Shown here: piece by piece, positions 37,945 through 50,400 of the stretch | How positions within the stretch are numbered: position 1 is the first letter of the stretch | Layout of the letters: each line of letters starts with the position of its first letter | DNA from: Gavia stellata | Lineage: Eukaryota > Chordata > Aves > Gaviiformes > Gaviidae | Length of the DNA: 64,000 nucleotides | Direction of reading: 5' to 3' | Assembly (NCBI RefSeq): GCF_030936135.1 | Contig: NC_082612.1 | Location: 14,057,001 to 14,121,000, forward strand | Notes under the pieces: model-generated | The model's database searches: none | Seen by the model: only the letters and a program-made list of their open reading frames with translations | Told to the model about the DNA's origin: nothing | Program-made: the position numbers and the translations under genes

Positions 37945-38406
37945 CTAACAGATGTGTTCCTGCCGTTGTCCCTGGCCCTTCACTACGGGAGAACAGCTTT
38001 TAGGTCTATCGCACGTTACACAGGAACTGCAACTGGGGCACAGACAGAGCAAGACTTCTTCCTGCTGCTTCAGCTGGTCCATTTTTTGGCCCATGCCAGA
38101 TAATTCCATCTCTAGACTTGCAATGTCTGAGAGCAACTTTTCTGTTTCTTGGCTTTTGGTGAATTTTTTTGGTAACAGACATTCACGTACAATACGTAAT
38201 GTTACTGTTGCATGGGCCTTGCACCTGGTTCTCACTAAACGAGGTATAGTTACACCTCTTGCAATTTTATTCTGGACTGTGTTAACATCATGGTGTATTT
38301 CTTCCAGTCTCAGCTCCTGAACTGATATACTTTCATAACATCTTAGCTTTGTTGGTCTATTAAAAAAAAAAAGATTTGCTTGGGCCTGAAGAGATGTTAG
38401 CAGCAT
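37945..38406 (-). CDS. Unrecognised coiled-coil-like frame, possible exon or retrocopy
   Basis: A 153-codon minus-strand frame looks more like real protein than its neighbours. I do not recognise it. About residues 25-130 are rich in charged and heptad-spaced residues (ESISVQELRLEEIHHDV; later TEKLLSDIASLEMELSGMGQ and KMDQLKQQEEVL), which suggests a coiled coil. The first 16 codons translate a poly-T tract, and the sequence just before codon 17 (T-run then aatag) is a good splice acceptor. The true coding piece may therefore be an internal exon starting near 38357. The Cys-rich C-terminus looks like read-through past an exon end, and I see no strong donor. ESISVQELRLEE loosely recalls a nucleoporin NUP98 segment, but the rest does not follow. 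It could be a decayed retrocopy, an orphan exon or chance. Confidence 0.3.
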   Translation of the reverse strand: MLLTSLQAQANLFFFNRPTKLRCYESISVQELRLEEIHHDVNTVQNKIARGVTIPRLVRTRCKAHATVTLRIVRECLLPKKFTKSQETEKLLSDIASLEMELSGMGQKMDQLKQQEEVLLCLCPSCSSCVTCDRPKSCSPVVKGQGQRQEHIC

Positions 38407-41400
38407 TAATGCTCATGGCTAAAGAATGCAAAGGCTAATAAAACGATCCTAATATTTATTATTTTTTGAGGCTGAACCATTTACAGAGTAGCATTTTTGA
38501 ATCTTTGGGTTTGGCATTACTGTCACAGCTTCATTCTTTCCTTCTTAAATAGTTTACTTGGCTTGGAAATTGGGTTTGTTCACTACACTCTTACTGTTTT
38601 CTCTTTTCCCCTTCTACTTTCAGCTTTCCCAAATCAAAACTGGAAACCTTCACTCCGCTGTGATGCAATTCCCACCCAGGAAAGTTGGCAAGGGAAGCCC
38701 CTCAAACACAAATGTAGGAGGTAATACCTTGTAACAACCATTTCCACAGTCTCAATTTTTTTTTTAAACTCCTAAATGAAAAAACCCACCTTGATAAAAC
38801 ATTTTTATAATGTGAGATATGGGAACAAAGTAAATCCTGCACCATTTAAGTGCTATGACTCAAGGAATTAGATATAAAGCAATAGAATTTTTCCGTAATA
38901 CATTCAGATACTTCTCATTTGTATTCAGCTTCTGCCAGGGTTCACAGGTATTGTTCTTTTAAACTTTCATTCCTTATCAGAAGTCTTGCATTTTAAAAAT
39001 TAAAAAAGGAAAAAGATTCTCACATAATCTAAGATTTTTTTTTTTTTTAAGGAAACACCAACTATTGTAAGACTCATGATAAAACTAAGATCTATAAAGT
39101 CACTGGGAAATAGCCTATTTTATAGGGGCAAAAATGTGCCCAGAGATCCCTTCCTCCTCCAGAAACTGTTTTTTCATACATGAGGTCTTTCTCAACTGAC
39201 ATTTCTCTCCTATTGTATTACTATAAGCATTATTGATCATCAAGTCCATTAAAAGCATTAGTCACCTTAAATAATTCATCTCTCCAGACTAGCTTTGGCC
39301 ACAGATGCCATCAGCAATAACCTTCCAGGAGACTTGTACTAAAGAAAAGCCAGCATAGTTGCAGCTTAAACAGACAATGTCCAAGAATAAGCAAGACAAA
39401 AATGATTGCGCAAACATGTCACATGATTACATTCCACTGGGGATTTCTGTGAGTAGCACACAATAATCTCAGAGTTCTGGAAACCAGGTATGTGACAACA
39501 GGAAATGCATGATCTTCAAATGGGGCATGTGTATGGAAATGTCAGTAATATTTGTTAAAGTATGGGACTTTGAAATAAAAATATCTACATGCATATGAAA
39601 TAAAAATATATACATGCATAGATATACACACACACTTTGCCCTTTTCATTGTCAGCCTTTTAGCACCTGTCTGCTGACTGAGGAACGCCTTATTCTGCAG
39701 AATGCTCCACTGGCAGCTCAGTAGGCGAAGCACAGCAGCCTGTTTATGCGCTTTGGGGAGCGTTTCAGATACAGACTGTGAGGCTGGCAGCAGCAAACTC
39801 ACAAATGCCAAATTTGGTTTAGCTAATAAATCGTCGGGGCTTTGGAATTCTGCCTGGTACTCTGGACCCAGTCCTCTTCACCAGTTGCACATTACAGAGC
39901 TATGAACAAGCCAAAATACCCTGTGACTGAAAAAGTGCCCTTGGTGCGCAAAGCATCCAAGACCAGCATATGCGATTCTGCAGGACCCTCTTTCAAAGCC
40001 TGCAGCAACAGCAGGTGCCCCCGTCAGAGTACTTGCAATGAAGCTGATCAAGCCCAAAGCAGGCAGAATTTAGGCCATAAGGAGACCGCATTTGATTTTT
40101 CAAAAAAGGTGTGAAATGGCAAAATACTTTAAAATATCTCCCCTATTTTTTCCCCTGTTAAGCGCTAAGATTCCGAGAGAAGACACAGAAGAGCCGGTGG
40201 GCTGACACACTGTTGGACTGCTTACCAGTATCCGCCTTGCCGCTGCAGCTCAGGGCTTATGAAAGGCAACTTACTCCGTTCCTGAAGTGAGCGGTAATTC
40301 TGAAGCCAGCACTGAAATCTGTGTTGCTAGAGCTAGACTGCTTAAGTACTCAAACTGGCTATCTCGGTACCTGAACTGTCGTGCAGGAAGTTTCTATGGT
40401 TGTATTGAGATCCACCCATTTTTGCAATCCTCTCATGAAGTAAAATCTATTAGTATTGTGTGAATTTAATTGTTGGTTAATCAACAAACTTTAATGGGAT
40501 TAAGTCTCCCCCATCCATTTAACAAGGACAATTTTAATGACTACACATTTAAAATCTGAAGTGTTTTGCATTTAACTGCACTATGCAAGAGAAGAAACAC
40601 ACAGGTTAGCTGGTTACAGACCCGGAGGGTTCTAGGAAGGACCAAGAAGGAAAAGTTCCCATGTTCTGAATGGCCACCCTCACTTTAGAAGGATGTTAGC
40701 GGTCAGACCCATTAGAGAACACTGTCAAAAGCCTAAGGAACACATACCCTGGGGCAGGGTATGCACTGCCAAACTCACTGCATCTCTGTATTACAAAGAG
40801 GTGGAGGAAACATTTAGTATGACTATAGAGTGATAAAAGAAACCCGGTGTCATGTCAGTTTCTACACTGCTAATGAGTGAGCTAACCAATAATTTCCTAG
40901 TATCTTTAATGAACACAATGAAAAATTGTTAGAGGTGTAGAAATTACTTGATCCAACGCTATTCCTGAATGACTGCCATCTCTAGAACTATAAAGCAATG
41001 GAGTGATGGAGAACGCGGGCTTTCATTCAAAGGGAAAAGCAGACTGATCATTCCACAGTCCAGTGAAGAGTCCTGTTCTGCTGCACGCTGCACATGCCGA
41101 GTCACCTAGTTAAGAACTATGAGAAGATGTATCAGATGAAAGAGAAAGGAGTTGGGAATGGAAGAGGACACGCTAGTAAAATATAGATAGGCTTGCCCAG
41201 TCACTGTCTGGTTTTACAGGAATCATAACAAAATTAAACTTTAAGGTGTATTTGAAGTAGTGTGAAGCAGTAGATTTTTTTAAAATTTTTTTAATTTAGT
41301 GGGCAAATGTTCTCCAAGTCTAGGCAGATGCATGACAGGAAACTCGAGAGTAGAATGGACAAGTGTGAAGGAAAGTAGGTCTATTTTAAGACATACATAC

Positions 41401-44400
41401 CAGATGTTATGAACAAGTCACTCATTTTCAGACAGCAGATCCAAATTTTTAAAAAATTACTGATGCAGAAAAGAACAACATGTATGCATTTATCAAAATT
41501 AAACGTAGTGAGAGGATATGAATGCAAGTGGGCAGTTGTTGTGGATGGTTTCCAGGTGGCCGATTTTGGATGCAGCTTCAGAAGCAGCATTTGCAAATAA
41601 TGACGCTCATTTGTATAACATGCCCTCGAAGTGTATCCCAAAATTTGCAGGACTATCTCAGCCACAACATGGCTTGTAAGTATCTTAAACTGCTAAGTGG
41701 TGAGTGAGGAGGGAAGCAGAGGGGGGAAGAGAATATACACCTAGGAGACTTACTGACAAGTATAAATATACCCCAGTTTACAGCTTAAATCTGCAAATGA
41801 CAGATTTCTACATTTAATACACTTCTGTCACCACCTTAGTAACTAACTGTTGTTCTGCAAGTAGGTTACTGGCACACAGTGTCAGTCAGACTAGCTTTGA
41901 ACACCCTGTGAATTTACTAGTATGATTATTGCTTTATTAGCGTGCACTAAACACGTAGCACAGTTCCTTTCTGTCAAAGTTCATTAAAACAGAAATATGC
42001 TGGCAGCTGTCATTTCCTAACAAGACACATATTTTTGAAATGCTGTGTTTTATATACAGTGTGAAACTGATACATTGGATGCATTTTTATAGTGTTTTGT
42101 GTAAGAAAAATAATTCCAAACCCTTTGTTGTATGCTAAAAAGTACCAGCAAATTTACACAAATGTGTATTACCCAGTTGCACACTCAGAGCTTATTGTCT
42201 TACTTGAAAAAAATGCAAATCAAAAGGAATATTTTTGGTTTTGTTTTTAAATGTGCTGACTAAAAGCAGAAGGATACAATATCTCCTAAGAATGCAAAAC
42301 ATAGTTTTCCTATTTGAGAATCCTTTAGTGGCTTACTTAATATACTGCCTTGCTTACATCATATACATCCACATCTGCAAAACTTGCCTTCAAATTGGAC
42401 TCTTGATCAAACCACTGTATAGCAAAAGCAAATGAGTGCATTAAGATTGTACAGTGCAACCTGATGGAAGATCAGCCATTACACCTGTGTTGCAACAGGG
42501 ATCTAACCTACCCAGAGTACTCTGACCCTGTCCCAGTATTCTCTGAAATCAACAGAAATCTTCTTTTACTTGAGTGGGTTTTTGACTTAAAAAAAGAGAA
42601 TCTTTTCTATTATTGATACTCAGAAAGTGTCAGAGCAACAGCAGGCATCTCTCTACAATTACACCTTCAGAACAAGGAGTCAGTGAGGTTTTGCCGAGTG
42701 GAACAGACAGCAAAAATGCCTCTCAACTGACTAACCTCCTGTCTCTGACCCCACTCTTCCCTCTTGCCTTTCCAAGTTAGAAAAATATTTTAAATAGAAC
42801 CACTGAAAAGCGTTTCCAAAAGGCGCCACAGCTGTGGACTTCCAGAGATAACAAATTAGCACTGTAACAGGAAACAAGGGAAGCAGGTGAAAAGGGCTGT
42901 TGAATGTTCTGATGTTGCAGCTCAGCTCATAGTGCAAGGCTCAACCCTATAAAAAACGAGTGGTGTTGAAGTCTGCCTCAACCGCGCGATAAGCACTGTT
43001 CCACTGTCAGTATAAATGGGAGTCACAGCATGTGCTGTGGTTTAGCTAAAACGTTCCATACATCTGTACTTAACTCTGAGCCAACTTCCTTTTCAGGTCA
43101 CTATTAAATCATTTTAATTAGGAAATAGTTACATGGTACTTACAGTAATAAAAATGTGAACCTACTACCAGGCAGTTTTAGCTACGGTGGTTTAAATCTA
43201 AGGATCTAAACCCTCCTGTAATTGTGTACTTCACACAAAAGTTGCCTGACCAACTACCAAATCCTGCGCTTGGAGAATCATTTCAGCACCAAACCTGAAG
43301 ACATTCTTGGGTACTTATCTACTGCTTTCATGACCATCACATCCAGACAGTGATCTGCTAATGTGTTTGTTATCAATACTCATCAAAACTAGGCTAGCAC
43401 ATGGCTACATCAACTGGTGCTATTGCTGTGAACGCAAACGAAGGGCTTACAGGAGTGGCTGTAGGAGAGGCTGTCTGCTCACCTCCCCTACCCTCAACCT
43501 CCTCGGACAGTTTATACCGCCTATTTTAAAAGGCAGCCAGAGAGCTGCTAGGTACTCCACAACCTCTGTTCAACTTAGCAATGAAACCCTCAGAAAGATG
43601 AACTGATATTTTATAACCAAATTAACTTCTACATTAATGTCCATTTCTTCAGTGAAAGTGATGCACACATGGCAACAGCTAAACTCATTGTGCTCTGACA
43701 GTTAAGTCCATTACACAGCTTTCTTTTAAGCTGGTCAGAGCTCCTCTGTCTGCTGCTGCTCCTTTATGTTCTTCCTTATAAAACAAACATGGTGACAAGG
43801 AGAAATGGGTACTTACACTTTACATTTACATGGCATCTCCTAGCCAAAGACCTTATTTCACTAATAAAATATCAGGTTGCCACCAAAGAAAATGTTTCTC
43901 ACCACAACACTCACAAAACCAAGCAAGCCTCAGATAGAATTCTACAATGCCTTTAAAATTATAGAACAGAGGTGTATGTTTAAACATGAAGAATCTTTTG
44001 GGCAAGAAAGAAACAAGATCATGTCTGTAGAGTCCTCTTAGTTAAACCCCATCCCTCTCTCTGCTGATAAATGAGTCTCCATTTCCACAAACAAGCTGTG
44101 TAGGTCTCCCACAAACCTAACCTGATTCCCAGGTCCTCATGAAAAGCAAAGGCCTTCTGTAAAACAGTGCAGCTCTAGGGTCCCACGCTGCTCTCTCTTT
44201 ATACATACATGCACACAACTAGATACCTGCACCCAGAGACAAATATCTATACTTTCCCCTCTCCCCTTCTTCAGAGGTAGAGGCACTGATTGAGGAAACG
44301 AAGCAAGCAACCGGTCCAAAGGCCGTTCTTTCAAAGGGAGCTTTAATGAGCTGTGAAACACTTGCAGGGCAGCCTCATTTTTGAGCCTTGACTCTGTAGG

Positions 44401-47400
44401 GCAGAAAGAATAACTCCTCAGGTAACCTCCTCGTCTGTGCCACGTGGAATGGAATGCACTTGGCACAAAGGCAAGAGCCTGACTCCAAAAGTTGCAGGGA
44501 TTAGTACATCTCATGTGAGGCAGCCAAACTTCTCCCTGAATCACATTCTTACTGGCTCTTATTAAAATACAGCTTTTACTCTGCATCACTTTTACTAATG
44601 GCTTTGATCTAGACATGAATAACAACTGCACAACATCCATATTCACTAGGCTACTGTGGGAGTCTGTCTGAAACCAGCTAATAATTTACATGGAAATTGT
44701 ATCTACCAGAGGGAGCCCGTACGGCCAATATAATAGAACAATATTGACACAGCCAAGAAAAGTTAATTAGACCTTTTAGATGAGGGCTACACAGTTCAGA
44801 CAAGATACAACCCTTAGTTCCACAGGCGCATGGTTTTACAAAATTCAAAGGTAACAGATTATGTAATTGCATAAGTTTTTAGGATCTGCCCTTCCAAACT
44901 GAGTTGTTTAAATGCTTCTGCTGTACGTAACGTCTGAGAACTATAAATGACGTAATCAAGACAAAAGATCAAAATGTTTTCTAGCTTTATTATTATCATC
45001 ATGAGAGCTTTGAAGTATGCTGTTGCATCACTGAAAGAAGAAAAAACCCCAACTGATCCAGATCCCCCTTGTGATACTCAAGAATTTGGAATGAAACCAG
45101 TAGGTCTCTTTACACAGACTACTCAAGACCAGTAAGATAGATTTTGAACTGGTTCTGATCAATGTGCAGCAAAAATGAGTAACTCTCAACACAATTCTGA
45201 AAATGCAAGATGTGCTTGGTTTTCAGTATCTCTGAAGGCAGCTGCCAGCAACTTCACTGACACCAACAGAAAAGCTTAAATAGAACTAAGCAGTTAGAAG
45301 AAACTACTAAATAGCAGCATTACATTTAACATTTCTGTAAGCTGCACCAATTCCAGTGCTTAGTGTCTTATGCCCTTTATCCTGCAAAGTTACATGCATT
45401 TACCTTTGGACATAGAAGCTGTCTCAGGAGTCCAAATCAAGATTATGTCTAAAAGTGTGAAAGGCAAACTGTGAATTTTGAGAACTCTCATCCTATAGTC
45501 GGACAGTGCTTCACAAAAACTAAGATTCAATTTTCAGTGAGACTTCAGAGAGATTCCTAATTACAATTAAGAAAAAATTATTTGTCAACACCCTAAACAT
45601 ACAGTCTTTTTCTGAATACAAATTAAAAAATTAAAAGACAGGTAGATGCTGAACATGCAGCCCCCTGAAAATGAACTGGATCCACTATTCACTATACTGT
45701 CTATAATCAAGACCAGGGCCATTTATACTTTTAAATTAATTGCAAGAAAACATTCTATTCCAGGAGGACAAAAGACAGCTATTTCTAAAGAGGTAAATAG
45801 TTTGAGGTGAATTTCTAGTTTATATGTTCAAACTATGCCTAATTTCCGTTAAGAAGCAAACCAAGACGACTAAAGTGGGGTTTTCTTTGAACTCGATTTC
45901 TCTTCCTTCCTCCCATCTACTATCACAGACCATCACACACACTCACTTACACAGTGTCACTTGTTCACATTACCTGATTGGTTTTGATGTGACTGTTCGT
46001 GTAAGAAAAATTACTGACGTTCCTAAGTTTTTAAGATTACATTTTAAATTTGTGGCTCCCAAATCTGTCCCTTGCGCTTGCTTGGACTGTAAGTAACATT
46101 TTTTGAACACTTTAAGTTACTTTCCCTCTTTTCTCTATTAAGAAAACCCTCCAACAAAAAACCATACACAGCCCTAGAGAAAATGAAGAACAACAACAAA
46201 AAACCCCCAACTACGGTGAATACATGGTTCTTTCACAGAAAGAGCCTGCAACATCCGTGTTTGCTCAGCACGTATCTGACAAAGCACTTAGAACTCAGAA
46301 ACCTTCTAGCTTAACAATTTCCGGAAAAGAGCTCAAGGTTCAGATGAGATACCACACAGAGTAAGATGTGTGTGGTTGCCAACAGTATGCAATAACACCT
46401 GTGTGTTGGACTCATTAAAGATTTAACCAGAGAAGTCACGTGCACACTGAAAAATGGCTGACAACTGCCATGCTTAATGCACGTCTCAAAAACTGTGAAA
46501 AAAGGAAGCAAAATGGAGTTACCTTTGGATGAGGAGGATGGCACTTTCACCAACATTTCTTTGGCAGATGATTCAGGTAAGAAACTACAGTAATCTACTG
46601 ATACAATACAAATTCCATGGGCTGAATAGTAGTACTGGGTGAGCACGCAAATCTGTAGATCCTAAAAATACATTGTACCTGGTAATTAGCAAATGCCCTC
46701 AAGTAAACTTCTCTAGGTGTGTAGTTGAATAAGTCTCGTGATTAGTTAAGAATTGAGATTTTGGGGCTAGGGAAGCTACCATGGTTTTCATATAATAGCA
46801 TATTGTAATATACCTTTGTTACATGAGCACATATAGCCTTTCACTGCTTAGAAAGAAGTTACAGAAATGTTAACTCAGTAGTTACTACTATCAAAGAAAA
46901 TGTAGATAATGCTGGCCTTTCCTCCTGAATACGGAACAATAATCTCCTTGACATGCTCTAGTGAGAGCTCACAAGAAGTGATGCAAATTAATTGGTAACT
47001 GAAATAAGCTGATCCATTTAAATCCCCATTATTAAGCATTTAATTGCTTTAAAAGAAACTACAAAAAACAAAGACTGCCCCCCCTTCTAGCTTATGGAAT
47101 AAAAATTATTTGGAATGTGAAGTAGGATAGTTCTACTCTAAGTGAGTTAATATGAACTGATAATAAATTATTTGAAAGGTGTGGCCAGAGTATCAACTTG
47201 ATCATGTCAGCATGGCTGCCGTAGAGCTGTGCTAATTTACAGTAGCTAGGAATCTGGATTGCTTATTAATGAATAATACAAACCCTATCCCCCCCCCCTT
47301 TTTTTTTTTTTTAAAGTGTAAAGAATGTTATTGTACATGCTATCTTTACCTCCCATACAAAAAAAACCCACGGAGTTGATCTTATTTATAGAACACATTT

Positions 47401-50400
47401 TTTTCACAATTTCAGGTTAGTGTGATGCTGCTGAACTGGATGTTTGCATGCACTTTTTTTATACAGCATATAGCCTAATGACATCAGGATGTGGTTGACC
47501 CAAACTAGTCACAATAAGATAAATTGGCAGACCTGGGTCCAAGTTGTGTGGTAATGAAGGGTTCTCCTGACAGCGAATCTCGCTCTTTTGCTGTAGCAAG
47601 GTATAGAACAGTACGGCAAAGGTATCTTAGGACACTGTTTCAGGACTTGCTGCACAGCTGATAACACGGCAAGAACAGATGAGGGGCTCATGTTCACAAC
47701 ACAAAGAGGACCATAAACAAGGCTTCTTTATGCAAGATCTGCTACCAATATCAGAGCTTATCTCCCAGTAGCAAAGAGGTGGGGACAGTCACTCAAAAGT
47801 AGAGAGATCAATTCAGAGTAACTGAAAATAAGTGCCATTTTCAGGCAAGCTTTTAGCTTGAAGGCATAGAGGGAGAACACAGTAAGATTCATAGTGAACA
47901 TGATAACCCTGTTCCATTTCTTCTGCCAGAGGGCAACACCTGGAAGCTAGAGAGAAAGGTATAACAAAATTCCTAACCTATAATAGGAAGAGATTATCAT
48001 ATACTTCATAGGAAACAGTCGTCTTTATCTCTCCCAGTGGAAGTTAAGCTTAATTACAGTAACTCTGGAGCACAGAAGCTAACAAACAGAATGGGCCTTA
48101 TAGCTGTAACTGTTAAGGCTGGAGAAGAACATCAATTCCAGAAGAGCAGGGAGGATAAAAGAAAAGTTTAACACAGTGAGAGAGAAAAAGATTCCTTAGG
48201 ATGGACGACAGCAAGTTCAAGCAAGGAATAAGGGAACTAGACTTGCAATATGTAGATCATAAGTGGACTTTGCCTGAGGATGACCTGATGTTTTAGAAGC
48301 AAGTGTTCCATGATTAAATTTTAAGTAGGATCACAAAGATGCACTGGTTTTAATAAGCTCTAGTACGTTTGTAATTGTGTAAGGCTTTCCCCCCCATTTC
48401 TCAAAATGTACTGGAAAAGATACTAAACAGACAAGTAGAACAACCTGCTATGTATGTACAATCTGAAGCATAATCAGAATACAGTCTTCATACCAAAGTT
48501 TCTTTAGTACTGTGAAAAGCCATTGTGGCAAAGCAACAGGGGTTACCTGAGCCTGATTAACTGAGTGCAATGCATGAATATTTAACAGCTATTGCTCTTT
48601 CAAAACAGCAGCGTTTCTCTATTTTTTAAGTACACAGGTATTAAAAATAAATAATTTCCATGTAAATCAAGATGAACACAAAACAGTAGCAAGATAGAAA
48701 CTTCTCGATAAAGTATTTTAATAGCGATATCAAAAGCGCATGAAATCAAGGAAGGCATTCATTAACAGCATTTGTGAAAATATTTTCACCTTTAATAAAA
48801 GAAATACCTTTTAATTTAGAAACTCATAACACTGGATAACATTCCCTCAAAAAATGACCTACTCAAGCAAAAGCATAGAGGAAATTAAACCAAAAATAAA
48901 AACAAAACAGTGAGACGATGCCCAACATACTGCAAACATTTCTTTATTGTTCTTCTGATCAATGCTGTATATCAAGGCTCTCTTTCTTCATTGTATAAAA
49001 CCTAGAAATTCTCTTACTCTTTTTTCAAACGCACTTTGCAGAAAGCCAACATTAAGAACTACATTTCTCATGTAAACCCCTCCTTTTAAAAAGTAGATAC
49101 AAACCCCTAAATGTTTACGCCTAACTTACAGAAAGGCAAAACAGTTTTTCATCTCATTAAGCTACCAGTGAAGCTTTATGGAACCTTGTTAAATGTCCTT
49201 CCACAAAATTTGGTGGCAAACCTACAGCTGATGATTACAAGGAGGATCAAACTGTTAACAGGCCAACATTATGTCATATATATTGGTATTCACAGCCTAA
49301 AGCTGCAAAGATTTCAGTTGCTCAGTCTACTTGAAAATGCATTTTTGTGGAGTCAGAGTAGAAATGAGAACATTTGCACTCATGCACAATCTTGCAAAAG
49401 ATAGGATGCAGTTATGTTAGAGGGCAGGCCTCCTCAGGGTTAAAGAGAAAATACAACTTTCTAAGGCTTTCTTTTTGTAGGATTTTTGTTTTCCCCAACT
49501 GTGTGCTTACAGGGTATGTAATCTGATGAGGTCCCATTCTCATTTGTGACCTAAGGCACTACCAAAACACAGACAATAAGTAAGGACACAGACAATAGTT
49601 AGATCAATATAAGCCAAAATAGCTGCTCATTTTGTACAATTTGATTTGGTTGGAAAAAGTGAAAACTAAGAACTACTCAAATTCTGCAGCTGACAGAAGT
49701 CTGTAATTGTAAATTTGCACAAGGATGTGCAGGAGGTTACTTGGAAAGAATAACATGAATTGCAAAGAATTCTGGCATAAAGCAACATTACTTGAAAAAA
49801 ATCTTCTCAGAGTCTGTCTGTCATTTCCGCAGAGAAACAAAATGATGAAGATTTGATGTAAAGGGTCTTGCAAGTTAGTATTGCAAGGAAAAACAATTAA
49901 GCCATTTGTATTCCTTTTCGTCTTTTTCTTTGAGGCAATAATTAAAGGAGAAAACAGTACAGTGCAAATAGCAAACTCATCTCAGAAATATGTACAATAC
50001 CTTCTTCTGTTAATGAAAAGAAGAATACATCCCTATTCCAGTGGCGAACAGTGAAGCCTCTGTCATCAGCCCACTTACGCAGGCGCTTCTAGCGCCTGTA
50101 ACGGTGCCAAAAAGGAAGCGAAAGGCTCGTTGGTTTGCACTGTGTGCCATGGAAAAAACAGGCTGTCCACCAGAGTTTTAGAAAGAAAACATCTGAAAGT
50201 GTTTGTCATTAGCAGCAGTGACTTAGAATCCGAGTCCAGAGCAATCAAATTCTCTCCTGTCATTTTGTAACGGCACGCATGTATGCATTCAGGTTAACTA
50301 TTAATGATGTCTTATTTCCTAGGGAGATTGTTGCTATTTTAAGCAAAAACTACTCTTTCAGTGAAACTGAATAAATTAATTCCTTTTGCCAGCAATGTCA

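Noticed and set aside
44137-44646. 169-codon minus-strand frame
   Set aside because: No domain, biased composition or splice context. Consistent with chance in a 64 kb window.
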